NCBI RefSeq assembly: GCF_001427665.1
Contig: NZ_LMHC01000001.1
Coordinates: 169,364-233,363, forward strand
From: Caulobacter sp. Root655
Lineage (GTDB): Bacteria; Pseudomonadota; Alphaproteobacteria; Caulobacterales; Caulobacteraceae
Direction: 5' to 3'
Length of the DNA stretch: 64,000 bases
Position numbers and translations under genes: made by a program. How positions within the stretch are numbered: the stretch's first letter is position 1; every line of letters starts with the position of its first letter. Below the pieces are notes generated by a model. The model was not told the DNA's origin. It did not search any database and saw only the letters and a program-made list of their open reading frames with translations. Below are positions 25,021 to 34,019 of the stretch, in pieces.

Positions 25021-28000
25021 CTAGATCAAGGGTCCTGGCGTGGTCTTGGCCGGGACGCCGATCGAAGTCAGAATCCCGTCCCAGGCTTCGAGGTAGCGAC
25101 GCCGGCTGGCGATGTTGCGATAAAAGTCGAGACCCTTTCGGGCCCGAATAGCCGCCTTGGCTGGATTCTTGAGTAGGGCGATGATGTCCTCGGCCATCTC
25201 GATGCCATTGCGAGATACGGGGAAGTCCTTCGGCAGATCCATCGCCGGCGCTGGAAAGTCCATCATCGAGAACGGCAAGCCTTGCGAGAAGGCGTCCAGC
25301 ACCTTGATCGGGACGCCAGCGCCCGTGACGATCGGCAGGGTCACGACGCGGGTGGCGAGATAGTACTCCCGCAGATCGCCGACCCAGCCGACATAGTCGA
25401 TCTGGTCAGCGAGAAAGCCTGTGTCGAGCGCCGAGCAAACCTTGCCCACGATCCTCAATGTGACGCCCTGATCATAGAGCATCGGCTTGTAGACGGTGTT
25501 GATGAACCACGCGGCCGAGGCGACGTTGGCGTCATGCAAGCTGCCGACCAGCAGCAGATCCGTGACCTCCAGGGGCGGAGCTGGCTCGGCGTCGGCGTCA
25601 TCGACGCCAATCTCCGGGACAACGATCGATACCCTCGGCTCGGCGATGAAAGGCATCCGCCAACTGACCTTCTTCGGGTCGAGCGTGGCGGAGATCTCGT
25701 CCGCCTCGCGCTTGCTGATGCTCACCACATGGGCGAAGTCCTTCAGCGCCTCGAACTCATGAGCGACTTCAATCGGATCAGCCGGTCGTTGCTGCTGGAT
25801 CGCGTATTGATAGGCCTGGATATCGTGCGCCTCGCAGATCATCGGGAGATCGGAAAGATTGAGCGTCTCCAGGACCGCCGAATGGTGAGCGTAGTTGACC
25901 ACGGCGAACTCGAGGTCGGCGTGAAGCAGGATCCGCTTCAGTTCCTCGGGAAACTCCAGTTCGCGCCAGGCCCGTTGGAAGTTGAGGTAGCTGTTTCCAT
26001 CTTGGGCGAAGGCGTCGAGCGTGGCTTGAAACCTCGGCGTGTCCGCGAAGGACGGCGTCCACTGCAGTGTGTCCAAGAACTCGCCGTGATCGAAGTCCGC
26101 GCCGGTGACGCGGTGGATGTTCGGATAAGGGATGACCAACTTGATCGAGGTGAAGCCCGCCTCGTCCAGGTAGGACAACTGGCTATCATAGACGACGCCC
26201 GAACCCTCGCCGCGGGTGTCATTGGAGATCCAGAGAACCAGGCGGCCGCGGGGCGGGACGGTCGAATCGAGCTTCGCGACGATTTGCGCGACAAACGACG
26301 CTTCATCGCCAAACAGTCGGGCGTTACGCGCCCTGTAGTCCAGGGACTGAGCTTCCAGTTCCTTGAAGCGGCGCGCGGCCTCGGCGCAGGCCTGGGCCAG
26401 GCCGAGCTCATTCTGCACGCGAGGTTCGACGATACCCGCGCCAGCATAGGTGCCGGCGATGTCCAGACCACGTGAAACCACCAAGGGTTTGCCGGCCGAA
26501 ACCGCTTCCGTGGCGACGCCGGATCCGCGGCGCGTGTAGTCGCCGGGGCCGTAGGGCAGCATCAGGATGTCGATATCGGCGATCGCCGAGGCATACTCGT
26601 CTTCGGAGAGGAAGCCTTTGAGGACCAGGCGATCGTCATTCAGCGCTCGACGCTCGAGCTGTTGACGCGCGCTGATCACCAGGGGCTGCTCGTTGACGGG
26701 GTTGGCGCCGGTTTGGATGAAGAACCGCACTTTGTCCCGGAGGTCATCCTGCGCCAGCAGGTACTCGACAATGAACGGCAGGACCTGGAAGCCCTTCTCC
26801 ACCCGGGCCTCGCCCAGATAGCCCAGGCACAGACGCCCGTCCTGCTTGCTCCCCGCCTGGCCGGCGCTGGGAAGCGGGTTGAAGAGCAGCGGGAACACCT
26901 CGCCGCAGATGTCCTCGAAATAATCCTGAAGGCCCTTCGACTCGACGAAGAAGCTGAAAGAGGAGCGAAGGCCCAAACCGTTTAGGCGAGCAAACGCCTG
27001 CGCATAGCTCAGTCGCGCCTTGGGGGTCCGCTCCTCCGAACGGTCGAAGCGGATCACGATGCGCGGTCGCTGATCGGGCTTTCGTTCCAAGAGGAACGGC
27101 AGGGCGCCGGCCAGCATCGCCGGGGTCGCGCAAAACAGGGTGATTACGTCGTCGGGACCGGCGGCGGCGAACTCGGCCATCAAGCGGAATTCGTGAGTGA
27201 ACAGGCCGATGTCGGCCACGTTGCCGTACAGGAAGTCCGAGAACGCGCCGTAGGTGTCGACTTCCGGCGCCAGAAGTCCCCTCGGACAAGCGTGGTTGCC
27301 GAACACCAGCGGGGTGAGGCCGTTCGCATGCGCGCCCCGCGCCATCCAGTCGGCGACCGCCGCGTGGTGGCCGACCTTGTTGCTCAGGGCGGGGTCGCAG
27401 ATGATCAGCTTGGGTCCGGCGCAGACCGCCGGCTCGACCAGACGTTGCCGCATGGTCTCGGCCAGCAGCGTGGGCGTGGCGCCGAAACCGTCCACGAAGG
27501 CCGCCACCGAGACCATGCGACCCATTAGCATCATGGCCACGTCGCCGGCGATCCTGGGCGGAAGGGCTGGGGCGACGCGGATCGCGTTGATCGACTTGCC
27601 TTCAGCCAAGAGCCTGACGGAACCGGCCAAGACCTTGACTTTGAGGTCCGCCAGAGCATCGGGAGCCAGAACCAGAACCTGAGCGCGACGGCTCATCACC
27701 AGTTCGTAGACCAGCGCCGTATCGAGACTCTTGGTCGATCCATTGTGGCAAGCGCGGGCCAGGCCCGAGAAATCGGCCTCCGTCTGGCCGAAGGGCATGA
27801 GCACCACCGCTTCGACCTGCCCGTCGTCAGCGCCGACAAGCTCGCGCAGGGTCGCGAGTTGTTCTTGAGTCGGCGCTGTCTCGCAGACCAGCACGATCTT
27901 CAGACCGGGCTTGCGCTGGACCACCTTGGGCCAGGCAGGCTTGACACCGATCGGGGTCCTGATGCGACGGCTGCTCACCGCTCTGTGACCGATTTCGCGA

Positions 28001-29103
28001 ATCTTTTCGCGGAACGGGGCGACGAACGTCTCGCGCGGCCGAGGTTGCAAGCGAGGCGGCGGATTCAGCACGAACTCGCGGAGGTCGTTGGCGATCTGCT
28101 GAGCGTCGAGAACGTTCTTGAACTGACGGATATTGGCCGGTGGCGGATTGAGCGCCTCGGCGGAGGGGGAGTTCGACGTCAGCAACGGCAGACCGTTGAG
28201 GGCCGACTCCGTGACCGGGACGCCCCAGCCCTCATACAGCGACGGATAGACCATGCCGAGCGAGTTGTTCAGCAGGCCCGCGAAGTCCGGCGTCGAAAGA
28301 TAGGGAATCGGGCGGATGCGCTGGCCCAGGCGCGCGTCGGTGAGCAACTGGTGATGTAGTCGCGTGTTCGCCTCGATGGGGAAGACTCGCGAAAACAGCA
28401 AATCGACATCGTCTGGGAGCTGTTCAGTTTCGATCAGGTGAATGAAGGCCTGAAACAGTCGATAGTGGTTCTTGTGGTTCCACTGCACGGCCGGGAAGAT
28501 CAGGTTTCGCCGCTCGGCGACGGTCGGCGAGGCTTCCTGGTCGAGCAGCGAGAAGTAGGGAGGTTGCGGAATCCAATCGACGGCCTTCTTGCCGAAGTGG
28601 CGCTTGATCTTGTCCACTTCGTTGCTGCTGACGGTCAGCACCAGATCGGCCCGGTCGATGGCCGAGCCGTAGTGCTCCCGCCGGAAGTCGAGCTCGCATT
28701 GATCAAAGAACTGCGGTTCTTCGAGGAACAGCATGTCGTGGATGACGGGAACCGCGAACGTCGAAATCTCATACGGCTCCAGGCCGTTCAGGGGATCGAC
28801 ATAGAGGTCGAGCGCGCTCGAGGCGTTGGTCAGCGCCAGCTCCGGGCGCTCCAGCTTGACCACCTGGCCACGCGAGTCCTTCCCCAGGAACTTGCGCACG
28901 ATCGCTTCGTTCTCGGGCCTGACGAAGATATCGACGTCGAAAAGTTCACTCGCGACGCGCGCGAACTCAAGCGCGAACAGACCAGCTCCGCCTGCACCCT
29001 TGCCGCCCGACTGCAGTCGCGTGAGATTAATACCTGCCCGCACCCGCGAAACATCACGATGATCGATCAATCGCCGTCCCCCAATATTCACTTCCACAAT
29101 CAA
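25021..29103 (-). CDS. Multi-domain glycosyltransferase with three GT-B-like modules
   Basis: A 1360-residue cytoplasmic protein. Module 1 (about residues 20-365) has VIHDMLFLEEP, FPAVQWNHKNHYRLFQAF and the GT4 donor site MVYPSLYEGWGVPVTESALN. A poorly marked segment (370-570) follows. Module 2 (about 580-930) has LGYLGEARVEKGFQVLP and MLPYGPGDYTRRGSGVATE. Module 3 (about 945-1345) has GSLHDANVASAAWFIN and VVTLPIVTGAGVPIKVLDAFSQG. It could add two or three sugars in turn to a growing chain. It is the last gene of the FAAL-ACP-WcbI operon. The TTG start overlaps the preceding stop (TTGA); GTG codons two and four codons on are alternatives. Confidence 0.85.
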   Translation of the reverse strand: MIVEVNIGGRRLIDHRDVSRVRAGINLTRLQSGGKGAGGAGLFALEFARVASELFDVDIFVRPENEAIVRKFLGKDSRGQVVKLERPELALTNASSALDLYVDPLNGLEPYEISTFAVPVIHDMLFLEEPQFFDQCELDFRREHYGSAIDRADLVLTVSSNEVDKIKRHFGKKAVDWIPQPPYFSLLDQEASPTVAERRNLIFPAVQWNHKNHYRLFQAFIHLIETEQLPDDVDLLFSRVFPIEANTRLHHQLLTDARLGQRIRPIPYLSTPDFAGLLNNSLGMVYPSLYEGWGVPVTESALNGLPLLTSNSPSAEALNPPPANIRQFKNVLDAQQIANDLREFVLNPPPRLQPRPRETFVAPFREKIREIGHRAVSSRRIRTPIGVKPAWPKVVQRKPGLKIVLVCETAPTQEQLATLRELVGADDGQVEAVVLMPFGQTEADFSGLARACHNGSTKSLDTALVYELVMSRRAQVLVLAPDALADLKVKVLAGSVRLLAEGKSINAIRVAPALPPRIAGDVAMMLMGRMVSVAAFVDGFGATPTLLAETMRQRLVEPAVCAGPKLIICDPALSNKVGHHAAVADWMARGAHANGLTPLVFGNHACPRGLLAPEVDTYGAFSDFLYGNVADIGLFTHEFRLMAEFAAAGPDDVITLFCATPAMLAGALPFLLERKPDQRPRIVIRFDRSEERTPKARLSYAQAFARLNGLGLRSSFSFFVESKGLQDYFEDICGEVFPLLFNPLPSAGQAGSKQDGRLCLGYLGEARVEKGFQVLPFIVEYLLAQDDLRDKVRFFIQTGANPVNEQPLVISARQQLERRALNDDRLVLKGFLSEDEYASAIADIDILMLPYGPGDYTRRGSGVATEAVSAGKPLVVSRGLDIAGTYAGAGIVEPRVQNELGLAQACAEAARRFKELEAQSLDYRARNARLFGDEASFVAQIVAKLDSTVPPRGRLVLWISNDTRGEGSGVVYDSQLSYLDEAGFTSIKLVIPYPNIHRVTGADFDHGEFLDTLQWTPSFADTPRFQATLDAFAQDGNSYLNFQRAWRELEFPEELKRILLHADLEFAVVNYAHHSAVLETLNLSDLPMICEAHDIQAYQYAIQQQRPADPIEVAHEFEALKDFAHVVSISKREADEISATLDPKKVSWRMPFIAEPRVSIVVPEIGVDDADAEPAPPLEVTDLLLVGSLHDANVASAAWFINTVYKPMLYDQGVTLRIVGKVCSALDTGFLADQIDYVGWVGDLREYYLATRVVTLPIVTGAGVPIKVLDAFSQGLPFSMMDFPAPAMDLPKDFPVSRNGIEMAEDIIALLKNPAKAAIRARKGLDFYRNIASRRRYLEAWDGILTSIGVPAKTTPGPLI

Positions 29104-29954
29104 ACCGAAGAATTTTCTAAACGTTCCCGACGAATCTTGTAGTATTCTTCAATGTACTCTTGTTCTGAAAGGTAAAGGTCAAGATACTTATATTTTAGCG
29201 ACGGCCCCCACCAGATTAGTCCGAGCTTTTCGGCGACGACTTGCGGGATTGGTACGTGTTGATGGTCGAAAGGTTCCCACCCCCGGAAGGCGTCGGCGAC
29301 GACTCGCCCCATTTCGACGTTCGGATCGCCAGCCTCGGGCCAGGTCGCCACGGCCAGCCTGATGAACAGTTTGCCCAGTAGGATAGAGGTGGGGTGATTG
29401 TAGGCCCAATAGAGACGTTCGACACGGAAGCTCGAGAAGATAAAGGCCGCGATCTTAACGTCCGCGTTGGCCTCTCGGCGCTGCAGCCGGTGCAATTCCA
29501 GGTCCAGCGACCGATCGATATTGCCCAGACGCTCGTTGGCGAGCGCGTGGTAGGCGGTGGTGGTGTCTTCCGGAGGCGGCGTGCGCTGGCTTAGCTCGAC
29601 CACGACCCGATCGCCGTAGGGATAGCGGCCAAAGGGAAATTCGGGTTCGGGCCCAAACAGCGGATCGTGGGTCTGGAAGGGCCAGTAGAGACCAAGGTCC
29701 ACGGCTGGGAACGTGATCCTCCGCGCCTGGGCCAGCTGTTCATCGGGATTGAAGCGTGCATGCTCGTCGACCTGCCGCCAGTAGATCTCGCAGCGCGCCG
29801 CCTGGTCAGGGGTAATGTCGGGTCGATCGTCTTCGTCGCCGAAGCTCTGGATATAGACGACCTCATAGCGCTCATTGATCGCCGGCACTCGACGCAACGC
29901 ATGGCAGAACACCCCGGCCTGGCAGTTGCCGTAGACCGCTAGAACAGGCTTCAT
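29100..29954 (-). CDS. WcbI-family putative polysaccharide acyltransferase
   Basis: The 284-residue product starts with the strand VLAVYGNCQAGVF. The GNCQ motif at the N-terminus is the mark of the WcbI family, first met in Burkholderia capsule clusters and thought to transfer an acyl group to polysaccharide. Other visible features are a long middle segment rich in Trp/Phe/Pro and a charged C-terminus. I chose the ATG at 29954 because GAAGGACG lies at the right distance; an ATG nine codons earlier lies inside the ACP gene. The gene follows an acyl carrier protein by 4 bp, which fits an acyl-ACP donor. The last ~70 bp are clearly AT-richer than the neighbours. Confidence 0.7.
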   Translation of the reverse strand: MKPVLAVYGNCQAGVFCHALRRVPAINERYEVVYIQSFGDEDDRPDITPDQAARCEIYWRQVDEHARFNPDEQLAQARRITFPAVDLGLYWPFQTHDPLFGPEPEFPFGRYPYGDRVVVELSQRTPPPEDTTTAYHALANERLGNIDRSLDLELHRLQRREANADVKIAAFIFSSFRVERLYWAYNHPTSILLGKLFIRLAVATWPEAGDPNVEMGRVVADAFRGWEPFDHQHVPIPQVVAEKLGLIWWGPSLKYKYLDLYLSEQEYIEEYYKIRRERLENSSV

Positions 29955-29958
29955 TTCA

Positions 29959-30195
29959 CTAACGTCCTTCGATGACGGCAATCAACTGGCCAACATCATC
30001 CACATCAAACAGTCGGTCGATCGGCAGGGTCTTGCGAAGTCGCGTCTCCAGTTCGAGGATCAATTGTCCATGAGCGAACGAGTCCCATCCTGGAACCTCC
30101 TCCGCTTTCGTCTGATCAACGATGGCGCTTTCGGGCAGATGGAAGAAATTCGCGATGATTTTTCGGACGGAGGTTCCGACGTCTTCCGTGCTCAT
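29959..30195 (-). CDS. Acyl carrier protein
   Basis: A 78-residue protein of ACP size with acidic helices and the phosphopantetheine site GWDSFAHGQLILELE, where the Ser should carry the prosthetic arm. The last helix (LFDVDDVGQLIAVIE) is also typical. It is coupled to the upstream ligase gene (ATGA overlap at 30192-30195), which is the probable loader of its acyl group. It is distinct from housekeeping AcpP, which has a DSLD site. I infer that it passes acyl chains to the WcbI-like protein next door. Confidence 0.88.
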   Translation of the reverse strand: MSTEDVGTSVRKIIANFFHLPESAIVDQTKAEEVPGWDSFAHGQLILELETRLRKTLPIDRLFDVDDVGQLIAVIEGR

Positions 30196-31868
30196 TGCGC
30201 GCCCTCTTTGAATGCCTCAAGCGATCGCTCGAACTCGGCTCTGTTTAGCGACCGGCTGATTTTTCCGCTCGTGGTTTTTTTCAGCGATCCTAACGGAGCG
30301 ACCTCGACATAGCGCGGCAGGAGACCGGCGGAGGCGTCAATCGCGCGGCGCACGGCCGCCACCGCGGCCGTCGGCTCCGTGCCGTCGAGCAGTTCGAACA
30401 GGACGGCCATCTCGCGTCCGCTGGCGCCCGGCGTGTCGAGCCCGAACGCGACCACGCGGCCGGGCTTGATCCCGTCGACCGCGCTGACAGTCGCCTCGAT
30501 CTCATGGGCCATGAAATTCCGGCCATAGGCGATGATCAGATCATCGACGCGCCCCAGCACGAACAGTTCGTCATCGACGACGAAGCCGAGGTCGCGCGTA
30601 TGGTAACCGTCATCGTGCAGCACTTCGGCGGTGCGCTCCGGCAGGGCTAGATAGCCCTCGAAGAGCGATGGCCCCGCGATCACGATTTCGCCGGCCTGTC
30701 CTTCGCCGACGTCCCGGCCCTGGTCATCGACGAGTCTGATCCACATGTCGGAAAGCAGGCGACCGCACGACATGACGTCGAGGCCGGGTTCGTCTTCCGC
30801 CACGAAGCGCACGGTGTTTCGCTCAATCGCCTTACGGTCGATCCGGACGGCTCGGGCTGGAGACCCGGTCGGGGTCTGGCTGACGGCGAACACGTTCTCC
30901 GCCATCGCGTAGCAAACCTGAACGGCTTCCGGCCGCAGGGCCGAGGGCGCGAAGTGAGCGGTGAAGGCCTCGTGGACGGATAGTTTGCAGGGCTCCGAGC
31001 AGTTCCCGATCATCCGCAGGCTCGACAGGTCGTGCGCGCCGGTGTCGACAACCACGTTCACGAGATGGGCGAAGGCGAAATTCGGCATCCAGCTGAAGCC
31101 CGCCCGATGGTCGCGGACCGCCTCGAGCAGCATGGCGGGCCGGACGAGCCACTCGAACGGATCAATCGACACGACGGTCGCGCCAGCGACCAGCGGCATG
31201 AGGAAACTCGTGATCAAGCCCATGTCGTGATAGAGCGGCAGCCACGACGCGACCAGATCCTGCGGCTCGAAGCCGATGGTCGCACCATAGCGGTCCAACT
31301 GCGCGAACACCCGCTCGTGGGTCAGCATCACACCCTTCTTTAGCGCGGTCGTTCCCGACGAGTGCTGAAGGAAGGCGACATCCGCGGCCTTGAGGATGGG
31401 CAAGGCCGTGGTCGGGATCGGCGCGCCCGCCGCCGCGACGTGCAGATCCACCAGCCGATCCGCCCATGCTCCGCAGCGGTTCGAGAACACCGGAATGAGG
31501 CTGGAGTTGACGAGCAGGGCGGCCGGCCCGATCCGCTCGAACAGGCGGACGTGCGACGACCAGTAGAGCTCTTCCTTCTGCTTTGGCGTGGGCGGCGGCA
31601 TGATCGCGGGCACGGCCCCCAACGCCATGGCGCCCCAGAATGCCGCGAACAACTGCGGCGAGGTTTTTTCAAAGATCAGTACTGGCTGACCCGGCTGGAC
31701 ACCGAAGGCCGCTAAGGCGGCCGCCACCGCGAGCGAATCGCGACGCAGGTCAGCGTAGGTGTAGGGCGTCTCGCCGCGGATCGACTTGAAGATCGCGCAA
31801 GGTTTCTCGCCCTGCGAAAGGCCATGCGTCAGGACGGTGTCGCTCAAGACGCGTTCACTGGAGTTCAT
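30192..31868 (-). CDS. AMP-dependent acyl ligase, fatty-acyl-AMP-ligase-like
   Basis: A 558-residue ANL-superfamily enzyme: phosphate loop HSSGTTALKKGVMLTH (residues ~170), PLYHDMGLI as in fatty-acyl-AMP ligases, the adenine region CYAMAENVFAV, DGYHTRDLGF and the hinge GRVDDLIIAYGRN, with a C-terminal SGKISRSLNR catalytic Lys region. It should activate a carboxylic acid as its AMP ester and load it on a carrier protein. The ACP gene starts within its stop codon, which makes that partner likely. The acid is unknown. It is the first gene of a four-gene leftward operon and diverges from the pyruvyltransferase gene. The 31869-32114 gap shows no other gene. Confidence 0.88.
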   Translation of the reverse strand: MNSSERVLSDTVLTHGLSQGEKPCAIFKSIRGETPYTYADLRRDSLAVAAALAAFGVQPGQPVLIFEKTSPQLFAAFWGAMALGAVPAIMPPPTPKQKEELYWSSHVRLFERIGPAALLVNSSLIPVFSNRCGAWADRLVDLHVAAAGAPIPTTALPILKAADVAFLQHSSGTTALKKGVMLTHERVFAQLDRYGATIGFEPQDLVASWLPLYHDMGLITSFLMPLVAGATVVSIDPFEWLVRPAMLLEAVRDHRAGFSWMPNFAFAHLVNVVVDTGAHDLSSLRMIGNCSEPCKLSVHEAFTAHFAPSALRPEAVQVCYAMAENVFAVSQTPTGSPARAVRIDRKAIERNTVRFVAEDEPGLDVMSCGRLLSDMWIRLVDDQGRDVGEGQAGEIVIAGPSLFEGYLALPERTAEVLHDDGYHTRDLGFVVDDELFVLGRVDDLIIAYGRNFMAHEIEATVSAVDGIKPGRVVAFGLDTPGASGREMAVLFELLDGTEPTAAVAAVRRAIDASAGLLPRYVEVAPLGSLKKTTSGKISRSLNRAEFERSLEAFKEGAQ

Positions 31869-32114
31869 CGACAGGTCTTTCAGGAGGCGTGCTCCAACGA
31901 ATCATAAGCAAGCCCAGCAGCGTTCGCGCTTCCCATGGCGGGCGCTGGGATTTCTAGCCTTGAGAGTTGGCAACCGCAACGGGTGCAACCGTTTATGCCG
32001 ATCGTCACCGCCAGGGAATGACGTTGCCGGTCTTGCCTGATAGGCGTGTGCCCGCGCCGGGCGTCGAACGCCGCGCCGGCGGTCGATGAAGACCTGTGTC
32101 CTGGAGCTGGCGTG

Positions 32115-33848
32115 ATGTCTTGTCCCTTAACCGCGGTGCTTAAGTACGATCGGCCGTTCGCCGACGAGACGAATGTCGGGGACGCGATGCAGTCGCTGGG
32201 CGCGGTGCGCCTGTTGGGCGGCGTTGATATGTATCTGGACCGCGAGGGGCTGCACGACATCGTCGCCTCGCGCGAAGTGTTGCTCGTCGCGGCCGGGAAC
32301 CTCTCGGAGGAGATGCCCATCGGCTGGGGGCCGCAACCGCCCATCCGGCCGTTGTACATCGGCACGCGCCTGAGTCCGCACCTGATGACTCCAGAGTTCG
32401 TGGCTCACCTGAAGGCCCAGGGGCCAATCGGGGCCCGCGATCCCGCGACGCTCGAACTGTTGCGGGCCCACGGAGTTGAAAGCTACTTTTCCGGCTGCCT
32501 GACGCTGACCCTTCAGACGTCGCCGCCGGTCAAAAGACAGGGCGTGATCCTGGTCGATCTTTCCGACGCGGCGATGGCCGGTCTGCCGGAGCACCTCTCG
32601 CGCGACGCACTGCTGGTCGACCACGTCAGGGCGCCCGGCGGCGGGATGTTCGTCCGTCCGCTGAACGCCGCGCGCCACGCCGACGAGCCTTCCCGCTGGG
32701 AGGCGATGGTTGGGCCCCGCAGCGGTTGGAAGGGCCTCTCCACGATCGAAGATCTGGCGCATGCGCCGGAAAGCGCTCCGGCAATGCTGTTTCCGCGGCT
32801 CGACCGTTGGGAAGATAACCTCAGAGCGGTTCACGAACTCTCTCACGCCCAGGCGCTGCTCGAGCTCTATGCCGGCGCCGAACTGGTGGTGACCAGCCGT
32901 CTGCATTGCGCTCTGCCCTGCCTGGCCCTCGGCACGCCCGTTGTTCTGATCACCGCGGACGACGTCTACGCGCCGTCGCGATACGGCACGTTCACCCATT
33001 TCCAGCGCCGCTGGTCGGATTCAGAGATGGCGTCGATTGATTGGTCGCCCGCGCCGCCCGATCTTGCTCCCCATGCCCAATGGCTGCGCGGCATGCTGCA
33101 CGATCGGTTGCGCGAGCGAGGCGTCGCCGTATCCGCCGAAAACTCAACGGCACGATCAAGCCCGCCAGCGATTTCATCAGTTCCGCCCGTCAGGACGACG
33201 GCCGACGACGCCTCGCCGGCCTTCCGCAATACGCTTCGCAACCCGCAGTTCGACGAGTGGACCCGAGCGGATTCGCCGATAGTCTACGCTGGACAGACCC
33301 CGGCGGCCGACCACTGGCGCTACTTCCTCCACAGCAGCGGCGTGGTCGCCGATCAATCGCGGCGTCCCTTCAAGCTGGGCCAGGTGGATGTCGAGGGCGC
33401 GCCGCGTCACTACGCCCGTGTCCACGTCCGCGAGGCGGCGAACGCCGCCGTCAACATAGACCTTCTCCAGCGGCTTGAGCATCTGGAACTGCTGGCGGGC
33501 GAGCCGGCCACGTTCTCCATCTATCTGCGCGCCAGCCGTCCCTGCGATGCGCGCTTCTTCTTGCTCCGATTTTTCGGCGAAGGCGGAGATCCGCCTTACT
33601 ACGACACGCCAGAGGAGCCGTTCGTTCAGATCGACACCGTCTGGCGTCGTTATGCCTGGCGATTGAAGGGGCGCGGCCTGGAAGGGCGCGTCGCGGGGCC
33701 GGGCGCCCACGTGGACTTGACGCTGAGATTGCGCGAACTCGGGGCCGATACGGTCGTCGATCTAGCCTGCGCCCAACTGGAGGCCGGGGGGCGCATGACC
33801 CGGTTCGACACCGGCGCTCGGGACCTTCGCCGCATGCTGGGAGGCTGA
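32115..33848 (+). CDS. Polysaccharide pyruvyltransferase fused to a phage-tail-like carbohydrate-binding domain
   Basis: A 577-residue two-part protein. Residues ~1-335 look like a polysaccharide pyruvyltransferase, which moves pyruvate from PEP to a sugar as a ketal: ADETNVGDAMQSLGAVR near the start and VVTSRLHCALPCLALGTPVVLI near residue 260. After a Ser/Pro-rich linker, residues ~370-577 begin NPQFDEWTRADSPIVYAGQTPAADHW and end ACAQLEAGGRMTRFD, the pattern of beta-sandwich domains at the ends of phage tail and capsid-decoration proteins. It may hold the enzyme on its polymer. I chose the ATG at 32115 (MSCPLTAVLKY); a GTG at 32046 is possible. Confidence 0.75.
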   Translation: MSCPLTAVLKYDRPFADETNVGDAMQSLGAVRLLGGVDMYLDREGLHDIVASREVLLVAAGNLSEEMPIGWGPQPPIRPLYIGTRLSPHLMTPEFVAHLKAQGPIGARDPATLELLRAHGVESYFSGCLTLTLQTSPPVKRQGVILVDLSDAAMAGLPEHLSRDALLVDHVRAPGGGMFVRPLNAARHADEPSRWEAMVGPRSGWKGLSTIEDLAHAPESAPAMLFPRLDRWEDNLRAVHELSHAQALLELYAGAELVVTSRLHCALPCLALGTPVVLITADDVYAPSRYGTFTHFQRRWSDSEMASIDWSPAPPDLAPHAQWLRGMLHDRLRERGVAVSAENSTARSSPPAISSVPPVRTTADDASPAFRNTLRNPQFDEWTRADSPIVYAGQTPAADHWRYFLHSSGVVADQSRRPFKLGQVDVEGAPRHYARVHVREAANAAVNIDLLQRLEHLELLAGEPATFSIYLRASRPCDARFFLLRFFGEGGDPPYYDTPEEPFVQIDTVWRRYAWRLKGRGLEGRVAGPGAHVDLTLRLRELGADTVVDLACAQLEAGGRMTRFDTGARDLRRMLGG

Positions 33849-34019
33849 CCGTGGCTTCTATTTGGGCATCTCATGCGCGTCCCGCCCTCATGAGGCCACA
33901 GTCGCGCGAGAGGAAACTGACCCTTGCGGGTTGCCAACCTCGCCGTGTAGATACGCCCACGGGCCGGCGCTCCGAAATGCTGTGCGGTACGTCTGGCCGC
34001 GCAAGAACGTAAGGTAGAT

